Made by a program: the position numbers and the translations under genes. A stretch of DNA of 64,000 nt from positions 930,001-994,000 of the forward strand of contig CAVOTI010000001.1 of assembly GCA_963699105.1 (NCBI GenBank). The letters are read 5' to 3'. This DNA comes from Bog-756 sp963699105 (GTDB taxonomy: Bacteria > Actinomycetota > Acidimicrobiia > Acidimicrobiales > RAAP-2). This document shows, in pieces, positions 44,753 through 53,349 of this stretch (position 1 is the stretch's first letter; each line of letters starts with the position of its first letter). Below the pieces are notes generated by a model. The model saw only the letters and a program-made list of their open reading frames with translations. It had not been told where the DNA came from and made no database searches.

Positions 44753-47700
44753 TCAAGCGCCCGCCACAGACCTCCGTCCGGTGCCGAGGACACCGGTCCC
44801 GTCGGGCGTGGCCAATCCCCAACCGGTGCCGCCGGGGACCAGGTAGGGCGACAGGTAGGGGTCGGGGTCCAACGGTTTGACGCCGTCGATGTCGGGGACC
44901 GGCCCCAGCACCGTGCCGGTGACCTCGGGGGTGTACACGATCCGGTATCCGGCCTTTCCGAGGCGCAGGCAGAAATCGACATCGGCGGCGCCGTCGGGCA
45001 CGGACGGATCCCAGCCGCCAGCCTTGTCCCAGGCCAGGCGGCGGACCATGGTGCACAGCCCGGACACGGCCGACACGTCGCGGGCCGACTCGAGCAGCGG
45101 ACCCGGTCGCACACCGATGAAGTCGTTGTCACCCGAGGTGATCCGGGCGGCCCCGAAGGGCCCCACGGCGATGCCCTCGTGCCAGGACTGGCCCTGCGCT
45201 CCGCCGAGACGTATCCCCACCGCCCCCACTCCCGGCAAGGCACACATCCCCAGCAGGGTCTCGACCCACCGGTCGCTCTCGACGGCGATGTCGGCGTCGA
45301 GGGTGACGAGGTATTCGGCATCCGAGGCGGCCACGGCGGCGGCAATGAGGTCGGCCCGCTTCGGACGGCCCGGCACCTCCAGCACCCGGCGGTCCCCCCG
45401 CTCGAGCCGGTGGACCACATCGGCGGGCAGGGCACCCTCCCCCACCGCCACCACCACGTCGCCGACACCGGTGATGGTCCGGTCCAGAGCTCCGACCGCG
45501 GCGACCAGGTGCTCGGTCGGGTGGCGGGTGGACACGATGACCGTGGTGGTGGCGGGGTGCATCGGCTCGTAGCGAATGACCACGCCGCCCTTGAAGCGGC
45601 CCCGCTCGACCCGGGCGGCGACGTCCCGCCGGTGCAGGGCGTCGGCCACCACCGAGACGGTGGCGTCCTGGGCGGCCGGCTTGGCCGACGGGTTCATCGA
45701 CGTCGACGTGGGCGACTGCCGCCATGTGTAGAGGACGTCGTCGATGTGGCAGATGGCGTCGGTCCGCTCGGTCAGTCGCAACAGCAGATCGTGGTCCTGG
45801 GCTCCGTCGAACCGGGGGCGCAGCCCCCCCACCGCCTCGACCAACTCCCGTCGGGCCACCACCAGGTGGGTGATGTAGTTGAACGACAGCAGGGTCTCGG
45901 GCGACCAGCCCGGTTTCAGGAACGGGCCGCACCGGCGCCGGTCCGGCGACAACAGGTCCTCGTCGCAGTAGAACAGGTCGGTGTCGGGATGGTCCTGGAG
46001 GTAGGCCACCACCCGGTGAAGGGCCTGGGGAGCCAGCAGATCGTCCTGGTCGAGAAAGGCCACGAACTCCCCGGTGGCCAGAGCCAGGGCGTCGTTGGTG
46101 GCGGCCGAGATCCCCCCGTTGACCTTCCGGCGCATCGTCCGGATCCGGGGATCCTCGAACGGCAAGCGGTCGAGCAGGGTGATGGCCGTCGGTTGGGTGG
46201 AACCGTCGTCGGCCAGACAGATCTCCAGATGGTCGTAGGTCTGACCGGTGGCCGATGCCACTGCTTCTTCCAGCCAACCGCGCTTGGGGTTGTAGACGGG
46301 CACGCAGATGCTTATCTTCGGCCGGTACGACCAGCCGGCGGACTCGGCCCGCATGTCGGCCAGATCCTGGGGTCGGGGCTGGGTGGCCAGCAGCCATTGG
46401 TGGTAGCTCTCGGGGACGGCCCGCAGCCGGCCGTCGTGGATGACGGTGTCCAGCAGCGCCGCCCAACCGGTCTGGGGCCGGCCGTCGTGGGCGGCGCAGA
46501 ACGCCTCCACCCGTCTCCGCTCCTGGGCCCAGGTGTCGGCGTCCCGGTACAGCGACAGCAGGGCCCGGGCGAAGCTGTCGGGGTCGTCGGTCACCAGCAG
46601 CCCGCCGGTGGCCGACGCGTCGATACCCTCGGCGCCGACCGTGGTGCTGACCGTCGGCACGCCGGCCAGCATCGCTTCCAACGTCTTGAGCTTGCGGCCG
46701 GCGCCGCTCAGCATGGGCACCACCACGGCCCGGGCCGTGTTGAGCAGCTCCCGCATGTCGGGCACGTACCCGAGGAACTGGACGTTCGGCCCGGCCAGCT
46801 CCAGGGCCTCGTCGGGAGGATTGCCCCCGGTGACGAGCACCCGGATCCACGGCACCTCCTCGACCACCTTGGGCAGGATGGCCTCGATGAAGAACCGCAA
46901 CGACGTCAGGTTGGGGGAATTCGACCCGGCCAGCCAGCCGGCCGGAAACACCAGGTTGGATCGGTCCTCCCAGCCGGCGGGGCCGGGGGCCGAGGCCACC
47001 GAATCGCCACCGATGACACTGACGGCCCCGCTGTCCACACCGGCCCGTGACCGCAGGTCGGCGATCATGGCCGCCTCTTCGGCACTGACGGCCACCACAT
47101 GGTCGGCATGCACGATGGCATCCACTTCGGTGACACGGATCTGCTCGGCCTGGCGCCGCAGTTCGGTGGCCCGGCCGCCATCGGTGGTCAACCTGGCCTC
47201 GCGTTCCATACCGCGATGCCAGATGGCCTCGGTGTCGTAGATGACCGGCACCTGTGACCGGAGCCGGTACAGGTGGGGCTTCAGTTCGTGGAAGCTCCGC
47301 GGTCGCGAGCACAGCACGACGTCGAACGAGGCGCCGAAGTGCAGCAGCAGTGGACCGATGTGCTCGTAGCGCACATCGACCCCGAGGTCGGCCAGACGGT
47401 CGAGTACCCCGGTCCGGTCCGGGGTGCGTCGATGGTCCCCGAGGGCGGCGTCGAAGGGACGGAAGGTGATGGCGTAGCCCTTGGCCACCAACTCCTCGAC
47501 CACCAGGGCGGCGCGGGCGAACCCCGAGCCGATTCCGCCATCGGGCAGAGCATCGTCGAGGATGAGCACCCGTGGGGGGTGACCGCGGACGCGGTGGAGC
47601 GACCGCTGGATGGCCGGTTCCCAGTCAGCCGCCACCGTCGGATAGGGCTCCCGGCCGATCAGTTCGTCGGCCCACCGGCGCCGGAACACCTGGCGCTGGT

Positions 47701-48430
47701 GGCCGATCAAAAAGTTCCGGTAGCGCTGCGACGAGCTCCCGCCCTCCCGGTGCCGGAGGACGGCCCTCGGTTCGTAGACGACCCGGCGGCCGTGCCGACG
47801 CAGCATCATGCACAGGTCGACGTCCTCGTAGTACGCCGGGTGGTAGTCCTCACAGAAGCCGCCGACCTCCTCCCAGGTGCTCCGGCGCAACAACATGCCG
47901 TTGGCCGACAGATAGTCCACGTCCCGCACGTACATGTACTCGGGGGTGCCGGAGGGGAGGCCCCGGCCCACGGCGGTGGTGGGACCGTTGCCCCAGATGA
48001 TCCCCCCGGCCTCTTGCAGGCTGCCGTCCTCGAACAGTATCCGGGATCCGACCGCCCCGATCTGCGGGTCGGACTCGGCGGTGACCGCCAGTTGTTCCAG
48101 CCACTCGGGCTCGACCTCGGCATCATCGTTCAAGAACACCAGCAGATCGGCCCGGGCGACGCCGGCTCCGAGGTTGTTGCCGCCGGCGAAGCCGAGGTTG
48201 GTCCCACTGCGGACCAGCACGATGTCCTCATGGCGTTGGAGGTCCTGGAGCCGGCCCAGCGAAGTGCCATTGGCCACCACCACGAACTCGGCCCGCCATG
48301 TCGAGTCGATCGTGCGGCGCAACGAGGCCAGGCAACCCTCGACCATGCTGACGTCGTCGAGCACCAGCACCACAATCGACACGCGGGGGTCGTCGGGTAC
48401 CAGCCGACCAACCCGGAGCATGGGATCCAT
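44753..48430 (-). CDS. Giant four-domain glycosyltransferase (GT2-GT4-GT2-GT2)
   Basis: A 1225-residue protein. Domain 1 (about 15-290) is GT2: V-S-I-V-V-L-V-L-D-D, V-F-L-N-D-D-A-E-V, Y-Y-E-D-V-D-L-C. Domain 2 (about 300-660) is GT4-like, with G-S-N-S-P-N-L and V-V-P-M-L-S-G-A-G-R-K-L-K-T-L-E-A-M. Domain 3 (about 710-960) is GT2: I-S-I-C-V-P-V-Y-N, D-D-G-S-T, F-L-D-Q-D-D-L-L. Domain 4 (about 975-1200) is GT2: L-V-T-L-D-A-D-I-A and D-G-A-A-D-V-D-F-C. Each GT2 domain keeps its acidic metal motif, so all may be active. ATG 48430 is seven bases after TAGGCT. One chain could assemble several residues of a repeating unit. Confidence 0.88.
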   Translation of the reverse strand: MDPMLRVGRLVPDDPRVSIVVLVLDDVSMVEGCLASLRRTIDSTWRAEFVVVANGTSLGRLQDLQRHEDIVLVRSGTNLGFAGGNNLGAGVARADLLVFLNDDAEVEPEWLEQLAVTAESDPQIGAVGSRILFEDGSLQEAGGIIWGNGPTTAVGRGLPSGTPEYMYVRDVDYLSANGMLLRRSTWEEVGGFCEDYHPAYYEDVDLCMMLRRHGRRVVYEPRAVLRHREGGSSSQRYRNFLIGHQRQVFRRRWADELIGREPYPTVAADWEPAIQRSLHRVRGHPPRVLILDDALPDGGIGSGFARAALVVEELVAKGYAITFRPFDAALGDHRRTPDRTGVLDRLADLGVDVRYEHIGPLLLHFGASFDVVLCSRPRSFHELKPHLYRLRSQVPVIYDTEAIWHRGMEREARLTTDGGRATELRRQAEQIRVTEVDAIVHADHVVAVSAEEAAMIADLRSRAGVDSGAVSVIGGDSVASAPGPAGWEDRSNLVFPAGWLAGSNSPNLTSLRFFIEAILPKVVEEVPWIRVLVTGGNPPDEALELAGPNVQFLGYVPDMRELLNTARAVVVPMLSGAGRKLKTLEAMLAGVPTVSTTVGAEGIDASATGGLLVTDDPDSFARALLSLYRDADTWAQERRRVEAFCAAHDGRPQTGWAALLDTVIHDGRLRAVPESYHQWLLATQPRPQDLADMRAESAGWSYRPKISICVPVYNPKRGWLEEAVASATGQTYDHLEICLADDGSTQPTAITLLDRLPFEDPRIRTMRRKVNGGISAATNDALALATGEFVAFLDQDDLLAPQALHRVVAYLQDHPDTDLFYCDEDLLSPDRRRCGPFLKPGWSPETLLSFNYITHLVVARRELVEAVGGLRPRFDGAQDHDLLLRLTERTDAICHIDDVLYTWRQSPTSTSMNPSAKPAAQDATVSVVADALHRRDVAARVERGRFKGGVVIRYEPMHPATTTVIVSTRHPTEHLVAAVGALDRTITGVGDVVVAVGEGALPADVVHRLERGDRRVLEVPGRPKRADLIAAAVAASDAEYLVTLDADIAVESDRWVETLLGMCALPGVGAVGIRLGGAQGQSWHEGIAVGPFGAARITSGDNDFIGVRPGPLLESARDVSAVSGLCTMVRRLAWDKAGGWDPSVPDGAADVDFCLRLGKAGYRIVYTPEVTGTVLGPVPDIDGVKPLDPDPYLSPYLVPGGTGWGLATPDGTGVLGTGRRSVAGA

Positions 48431-48437
48431 CGGCGGC

Positions 48438-48443
48438 AGCCTA
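48438..48443 (-). promoter_or_regulatory. Leaderless-type -10 element before the giant glycosyltransferase
   Basis: TAGGCT, then GCCGCCG, then ATG 48430. The 20-base string up to the ATG is the same as at 34712-34693. Confidence 0.55.
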
Positions 48444-48562
48444 CCAGGGGGTCCCCGAATTGCTCTCGCCCAGCCGCGCTTCGCACGGCGGTGAGACCCT
48501 GGCGGTGGACGGCCCTCGGACACCGGTGGGTGGCGTCTTGGCTACCCGGTAGTGCTTCCTCC

Positions 48563-48596
48563 CGAGCGGCGCCGGGTCAACTCCCGGTGCCGCTCG
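48563..48596. terminator. Strong hairpin after the methyltransferase gene
   Basis: CGAGCGGCGCCGGG and CCCGGTGCCGCTCG pair over 14 bp with one G-T wobble around a 6-base loop. It lies 15 bases past the methyltransferase stop at 48611 and upstream of the promoter at 48438, so it separates the two transcription units. No T-run. Confidence 0.7.
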
Positions 48597-48610
48597 TCCG
48601 GGTCACGAGT

Positions 48611-49420
48611 TCACGGTGAGCGCGGTCCTGTCCGAGCAGGGCCCCGGAGGGTCCCCCGCCTCCACCGCGCCATCGGCCGCCGCCGCTCGGCCGTCATCGG
48701 TCGTCCCGGTTGGGTGCTCCGGGCCAGGAGCCAGCCGAACTCGTCGCCATGGGTGCCTTTTTCACCCGGGGCCAAGGTATCGACCACCACCCAGTACACC
48801 CCGAGCTCATCGGCCAGGTAATCCAGGACCTGTCGGAACTCGTCCACATCCCATACGTGGACGTGGACCGACCGGCGCCGGTGCAGGGCGATGAGCTCGG
48901 GCGTGACATCGCTGGCCGGCTGCATGGGGTTGGTGTGGGTGGTGGCGATCACATATTCGATGATGTGGGCATCGTCGACCTCTCGGACGTCGCGCCGGTA
49001 CTCGTCGACCAGATGCTCGAGGGGGGTCGGGTCCCGTTCACGGTCGAATGTACGGTGGCGATCGGGAACCAGCAGGATGAGCAGACCATCGGTCCGCAGC
49101 ACCCGGTGAATATCGACGAGCATGGCCAACGGGTTGGCGAGATGCTCGATGACATGGCTGGCGATGACGAAGTCCTGGCTCTCGTCGGCCAGGAGGCTGA
49201 GCCGGTCCACGTCGAGGTCCGAGACGATGTCCGGTTTGGGGAAGCCGGGCGATTCGCCGAGCTCGGGAAACAACGAACTGTTTTCGTTCGGCTCCCACCG
49301 GTCGACGTAGCGGACATGCACCCGTTCTGGAACCGGGAACGGCACGTGGCCTGGGCCGATCTCCACCCCCCGGCCGGCCAGCCGTCGCGAGAACCGGCGC
49401 CGAACAGCCAAGGAGTCCAC
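48611..49420 (-). CDS. SAM-dependent methyltransferase (methyltransferase 11-like)
   Basis: A 269-residue protein. V-E-I-G-P-G-H-V-P-F replaces the usual glycine-rich loop, followed by V-S-D-L-D-V-D-R-L and V-I-A-S-H-V-I-E-H-L-A-N-P, which is diagnostic for this group, and V-L-R-T-D-G-L-L-I-L-L-V-P-D. Residues 190-225 (V-H-V-H-V-W-D-V-D-E-F) are shared with surface-glycan methyltransferases. GTG 49420 is six bases behind TATGGT. It stands as its own unit between two hairpins. A short Arg-rich tail follows the domain. Confidence 0.85.
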   Translation of the reverse strand: MDSLAVRRRFSRRLAGRGVEIGPGHVPFPVPERVHVRYVDRWEPNENSSLFPELGESPGFPKPDIVSDLDVDRLSLLADESQDFVIASHVIEHLANPLAMLVDIHRVLRTDGLLILLVPDRHRTFDRERDPTPLEHLVDEYRRDVREVDDAHIIEYVIATTHTNPMQPASDVTPELIALHRRRSVHVHVWDVDEFRQVLDYLADELGVYWVVVDTLAPGEKGTHGDEFGWLLARSTQPGRPMTAERRRPMARWRRGTLRGPARTGPRSP

Positions 49421-49426
49421 CGGTTA

Positions 49427-49432
49427 ACCATA
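49427..49432 (-). promoter_or_regulatory. Leaderless-type -10 element before the methyltransferase
   Basis: TATGGT, then TAACCG (six bases), then GTG 49420. Confidence 0.5.
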
Positions 49433-49461
49433 CCAAGGCCGGTCCACCACGAGCGAGAGGT

Positions 49462-49484
49462 CCGAAGCCGCCAACGGGCTTCGG
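49462..49484. terminator. Hairpin after the GT2 gene
   Basis: CCGAAGCC and GGCTTCGG pair over 8 bp with a 7-base loop, 12 bases beyond the stop of the GT2 gene at 49496. No T-run. Confidence 0.55.
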
Positions 49485-49495
49485 GGGGTGACGGG

Positions 49496-50326
49496 TCAGC
49501 CGTCGGCCACCCGCTCTTTCATCGGCTCGACCGGGTACCGGAGCCCGAGCCTCCCCCGGGCACCGTCTGACAGCCCACGGGCGATCACCGACAATCGCCG
49601 GAGCCTTCCACCCTGCTCTCGCAGGACCGACCGGGCCACCAGCTTGGACACGCTGCGAGGATAGCGACCGATACGGTGCTTGACGTGCAGATGCACGTAG
49701 AGCATGTTCCGTGCCTCGTAGTAGTACTTCCACAACGGATAGCCATCGGCTTGGCGCACGCTGTCGTGATGGACCAACGCCTGATGCACGTCCAGCCGAG
49801 GGTAGCCGGCGGCGGGGATCCGCCACTGGAGGTACTCGGTGTCCTCCGCCCACCAGAACAGTTCTTCCATCGGCAGCCCGACCGCCGCCACGATCTGCCG
49901 GGAGATGACGAATCCACACCACGATGGCCATACCCCCAAGGATCCGTCGGTCTGCTGTGACATGGGGAAGACGAACGCCGTGTCGGGATTCGCACTGGCG
50001 GCCGACCACAGCAGCTCGAGACAGCCGGGCTCTGGCAGCATGTCGTCGTCGAGCACCCAGGCGTGGAGGTAGTCCGACTCCATGAACTCGGCCAGGGCCT
50101 GGGCGTAACCGCCGGCCGGTCCGGTGTTGACCTCGGACCGGATGAGGGTGGTGGGGAGGGAATAGTGGCAGGGCACGGTAACCGGCGGACGGCTGTCGTT
50201 GTCCACCACGAGGACGCCTTCGGGCGGTGTCGTCTGGTCGGCGACGGCCCGCAGGCACCGGGCCAGGGACTCGGGGGCGTTGTGGGTGAGGATCACTGCC
50301 ATGATCCGCCGAGGATTCTGTGTCAT
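49496..50326 (-). CDS. GT2 family glycosyltransferase (GlfT2-like pattern)
   Basis: A 276-residue enzyme. I-M-A-V-I-L-T-H-N and V-L-V-V-D-N-D-S open the GT-A fold; the metal motif is W-V-L-D-D-D-M-L-P and the acceptor region has F-W-W-A-E-D-T-E-Y. This W-x-E-D-x-E-Y ending resembles galactofuranosyl- and rhamnosyltransferases. Start at ATG 50326, with GAGGA seven bases upstream; a GTG at 50380 would add 18 residues with no domain match. It stands before the methyltransferase on the same strand, separated by a hairpin. Confidence 0.85.
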   Translation of the reverse strand: MTQNPRRIMAVILTHNAPESLARCLRAVADQTTPPEGVLVVDNDSRPPVTVPCHYSLPTTLIRSEVNTGPAGGYAQALAEFMESDYLHAWVLDDDMLPEPGCLELLWSAASANPDTAFVFPMSQQTDGSLGVWPSWCGFVISRQIVAAVGLPMEELFWWAEDTEYLQWRIPAAGYPRLDVHQALVHHDSVRQADGYPLWKYYYEARNMLYVHLHVKHRIGRYPRSVSKLVARSVLREQGGRLRRLSVIARGLSDGARGRLGLRYPVEPMKERVADG

Positions 50327-50502
50327 CCGATCATCCTCGTCCACGGTCAGCGGCAAGGATCCTCTCATCCCCTCGATCACCTACGCTCCCCCGTTCCCAC
50401 GCGGCACATGCGGGGAGCACTTTAGTGCGGTCCTGTCCACCGGCACTCGACAGGCGGGCCACGCCACCCTTCGCCTGGTCGGCGCCGGCCGGCACCCGCC
50501 GA

Positions 50503-51378
50503 CTACCCGGGACCGGAAAATCTGGGCCACAGCGAGAGGTCGAGAGTCGGGACCAGCGCCGCCAGATCGGCCACGTCAGTGGCATAGAGGTCGATCAGGC
50601 GTCGCTCGGTCCGCTCATCGAGCGGTGGATGCCCGGCCGACGCCTGGGGACGTCGTACCCCGTCCGGTCGATGACCGCTCTCGAGCCCGAGGAATCCGTA
50701 GGTGGCGGCCAACCCGTCCAGTGGATCCTCGACCAGACGCTCGTACTGGAGCACGAGCACATGGTCGGCCGGAAAGCACTTGAGCATTTGCTTCAGCGGT
50801 CTGGCGTAGAAGCTCCGATCGATGGACTCGGCCATGTGTGCTCCGGCATTCACCGCTCGCCGGTCAATGGACTTGTCGAGGGCCAGCCGGAGCCGCTCGA
50901 TGGGCTCGCGCACCAAGATGATGATCCGGGCCTCGGGGGCCGCCCGGTACAGGAGCGGGGGCACCCACGGATCACCGAGGTAGGTGGGAGTCCACTCGCC
51001 GGTGATGGTTCCGGGCCGTCGCGGGAACAAGTCGTGGTACCGCTGTACCTCGTCGGCGCCGAACGTTCGGCGCACGAAGCCAGACAAGAAATGCTGGCTC
51101 GAGCCGGACCACCCGGCCCGGTGCACGACCGGGTGGTCGGAAACGAGTGCGGACCACCACCGGACCCCGGCCATGGGCGCCCCTACCCCTACGAAGTCGG
51201 GTGGCCCGGTCACCTCGCCGGGGCCGAGCGGCGGAGGGGTGAAGGCGTATCCCGTCTCCCACGGGTGGTATCGACCCAACCGGAGGCGAAGGTCGGCCCC
51301 CAACTCGGGTGGCACCACCCTCGACAGGAATGACCCGACCCGGTGCAACCTGTCGTCGAAGCGTGACTGAAGGGTCAT
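50503..51378 (-). CDS. Sulfotransferase-family paralog with a degenerate PAPS loop
   Basis: A 291-residue protein, colinear with the neighbour at 51419: Y-T-F/D-P-P-P-L, then the loop, then G-E-W-T-P-T-Y-L-G, L-V-R-E-P-I-E-R-L-R, V-L-Q-Y-E-R-L and the ending D-V-A-D-L-A-A-L-V-P-T-L-D-L-S. The loop that binds the PAPS 5'-phosphosulfate reads A-P-M-A-G-V-R-W-W (67-75) where the neighbour has V-Q-K-A-G-T-S-W-W: the key Lys is Met, Thr is Val and Ser is Arg. It probably cannot use PAPS normally. It may be inactive, regulatory or altered in donor. ATG 51378 is 40 bp past the neighbour's stop. Confidence 0.82.
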   Translation of the reverse strand: MTLQSRFDDRLHRVGSFLSRVVPPELGADLRLRLGRYHPWETGYAFTPPPLGPGEVTGPPDFVGVGAPMAGVRWWSALVSDHPVVHRAGWSGSSQHFLSGFVRRTFGADEVQRYHDLFPRRPGTITGEWTPTYLGDPWVPPLLYRAAPEARIIILVREPIERLRLALDKSIDRRAVNAGAHMAESIDRSFYARPLKQMLKCFPADHVLVLQYERLVEDPLDGLAATYGFLGLESGHRPDGVRRPQASAGHPPLDERTERRLIDLYATDVADLAALVPTLDLSLWPRFSGPG

Positions 51379-51418
51379 GGATACGGACCGGCACACGACC
51401 GACCGGGGCGGTGCACCG

Positions 51419-52273
51419 TCATCGAGCCAGGGCCCGAAAATGGGGCCAGCACGACAGGTCGAGCGTCGGGACCAGCGCCGCCAGGTCGGCCACGTCGGCT
51501 GCGTACATGTCGATGAGTCGATCGACGGTGGCTTCCTCGAGGGGCAGCTTGCCGGCCGAGGCGTTGACCGCCCGACGGAGGTGGTCGGGCTCATGGTCCT
51601 CGAGTCCGAGGAAGCGGTAGGTCTCCTGCAGCTGGCCGGCGGGATCCGAGGTGCATCGCTCGTACTGGAGCACCAGGATCTGTTCACGGGGGAAGTAGTC
51701 GAGATAGCGTCGCAACGACCTGGCGTAGAAGCCCAGGCGTACGGCCTCGGCCGCCGTGGTCTCGTCATCGGGAGCCCCTCCGCCCAATCGGAAATACAGC
51801 CCCGACCGGAGCCGTTCGACCGGATCGCGCAACAGCACCAGGAGCCGGGCCTCGGGAGCCGCCTCGGCCAGCAGGGGCGCCACCCACGGAAATCCCAGGT
51901 AGTCGGGAGTCCACTCGCCCGTCTTGGCCCCTGCGGGCCGGGGGAACCATCCGTAGTACCGCTCCACCTCCTCAGCACCGAAGGCCCTCGTACCGAAATG
52001 GGAGAGGTAATGGCGTTCCTTGTGGATGCCGGAGCGGGCGAACACGCCCGGGTGGTCGACGATCAACTCGTACCACCAACTGGTCCCGGCCTTTTGGACT
52101 CCGATGCCGACGAAATCGGGTGGCCCGTGACGTTCTCCCGGGTCGAGCGGCGGGGGGGTGTAGTCGAACCCGTCCTCCCACGGTGCGAAACGGCCGAACC
52201 GGCGGAGCACCGCATTGACCATCTGCGGGGGGAGCTTGTGGAAGGCGGCCCGAGCCACGCGGGGTGGGCGCAT
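51419..52273 (-). CDS. PAPS-dependent sulfotransferase
   Basis: A 284-residue cytoplasmic sulfotransferase. The phosphosulfate-binding loop is V-Q-K-A-G-T-S-W-W (Lys61). The 3'-phosphate-binding segment is L-L-R-D-P-V-E-R-L-R-S-G-L, followed by V-L-Q-Y-E-R. The pattern resembles the heparan N-sulfotransferase-like Sulfotransfer_1 group, which sulfates hydroxyl or amino groups of glycans. ATG 52273 aligns with its paralog's start; ATG 52327 is an alternative 18 codons upstream. First gene of a pair with the degenerate paralog. Confidence 0.88.
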   Translation of the reverse strand: MRPPRVARAAFHKLPPQMVNAVLRRFGRFAPWEDGFDYTPPPLDPGERHGPPDFVGIGVQKAGTSWWYELIVDHPGVFARSGIHKERHYLSHFGTRAFGAEEVERYYGWFPRPAGAKTGEWTPDYLGFPWVAPLLAEAAPEARLLVLLRDPVERLRSGLYFRLGGGAPDDETTAAEAVRLGFYARSLRRYLDYFPREQILVLQYERCTSDPAGQLQETYRFLGLEDHEPDHLRRAVNASAGKLPLEEATVDRLIDMYAADVADLAALVPTLDLSCWPHFRALAR

Positions 52274-52331
52274 GGAGTCAGGATGCCACAGCCGTTCTCG
52301 CCGCCACAACCCCTCTGGGCAATGCATTCGT

Positions 52332-52337
52332 TATCAT
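52332..52337 (+). promoter_or_regulatory. Candidate -10 element of the GT2-sulfotransferase unit
   Basis: TATCAT on the plus strand, about 75 bases before ATG 52411, between divergent genes. A strong GGAGGAAGGGGG precedes the start. Confidence 0.4.
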
Positions 52338-52410
52338 GATCTGTCGTGAGGGGGGTGCTCGATGTCGTGTCTGCACCCGGACAGCAACCATCTCGGAGGA
52401 AGGGGGCGGC

Positions 52411-53349
52411 ATGCCTGCCCAACTCCTGAGCGTGGTCTTGCCCACCCACAACCGACCCCAACAACTCGAACGGGCGGCACGCTCCGTCCTCGACCAGCGT
52501 GGCGGGGAGGTGGAGCTGGTGATCGTGGACGACGCCTCCGATCCGGCCACCGGAGACGTGGTCGACCGCCTGTCGGGTGACCCCCGGGTCAGGGTGGTGC
52601 GCAACCACGCCTCGCTCGGGCCCGGCGGCAGTCGCAACCGGGGGATCGCCGCCGCCCGCGGCGACCTGCTGGGCTTCTGTGACGACGACGACACCTGGCT
52701 GCCGGGGGCGGCGGCGGCCGTTCTGGAGCGCCTGGACACCGACACCGCGGTGGGCGTGGTGACGTCGTGGCACCGGGTGGTCCACGACCGCAACGGACGG
52801 ACGGCACTGTTCCGGGGTCCACTGGAATACCAGGCGCACCACCTCCTGTGGTTCGACTTCGTCGCCATACCCTTCGGGGTCATACGCCGGTCGATGTTCC
52901 CCGACGATCTGGCCGTAGACGTCGACCTTCGCACCAGCGAGGACTGGGACCTCTGGCTGCGCTGCGCACAGATCAGGCCGATCGTGACCGTGCCCCATCC
53001 GCTGTACGCCTATCACCAGCACGGTGACACCCGGGTCACCCGGGAGGGCTCCGGTCCCCACTCGGGCAGGAAGGCGTTCCTCGACAAGCACGCCAAATCG
53101 ATGTCGCCGGCGTGCCTCACCTACCACCAGCTGGTTCTGGCCCAATTGGCCGGGGGCCGCCGCGGCGTGATGGAACAGCTGGCCACCGGTCGATCGAACC
53201 CCGCTCCCGCCGCGCTGGCGGCATCAGTCCTGGCCGCCGGTTCCGTGGCCAGCGCGGTCGGCATGAAGAGGAGCGATCCCGGTCTTCCGGCCCGCATGAT
53301 GCGTCACCTGCTGGTCGGCGCCGGTGGAAGCCAAGGGCGGTGCCCGTGA
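52411..53349 (+). CDS. GT2 family glycosyltransferase
   Basis: A 312-residue GT-A enzyme: L-S-V-V-L-P-T-H-N-R, L-V-I-V-D-D-A-S-D, G-G-S-R-N-R-G-I, the metal motif F-C-D-D-D-D-T-W, and E-D-W-D-L-W-L-R at the acceptor end. The C-terminal 60 residues are helical and Ala-rich. ATG 52411 follows GGAGGAAGGGGG. Its stop overlaps the GTG of the next sulfotransferase (GTGA), so sugar transfer and sulfation are encoded as one unit. Confidence 0.9.
   Translation: MPAQLLSVVLPTHNRPQQLERAARSVLDQRGGEVELVIVDDASDPATGDVVDRLSGDPRVRVVRNHASLGPGGSRNRGIAAARGDLLGFCDDDDTWLPGAAAAVLERLDTDTAVGVVTSWHRVVHDRNGRTALFRGPLEYQAHHLLWFDFVAIPFGVIRRSMFPDDLAVDVDLRTSEDWDLWLRCAQIRPIVTVPHPLYAYHQHGDTRVTREGSGPHSGRKAFLDKHAKSMSPACLTYHQLVLAQLAGGRRGVMEQLATGRSNPAPAALAASVLAAGSVASAVGMKRSDPGLPARMMRHLLVGAGGSQGRCP

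Noticed and set aside
44555..47050. 831-codon plus-strand frame opposite the giant glycosyltransferase
   Set aside because: His/Gln/Gly-rich shadow; the opposite frame holds conserved glycosyltransferase motifs throughout.
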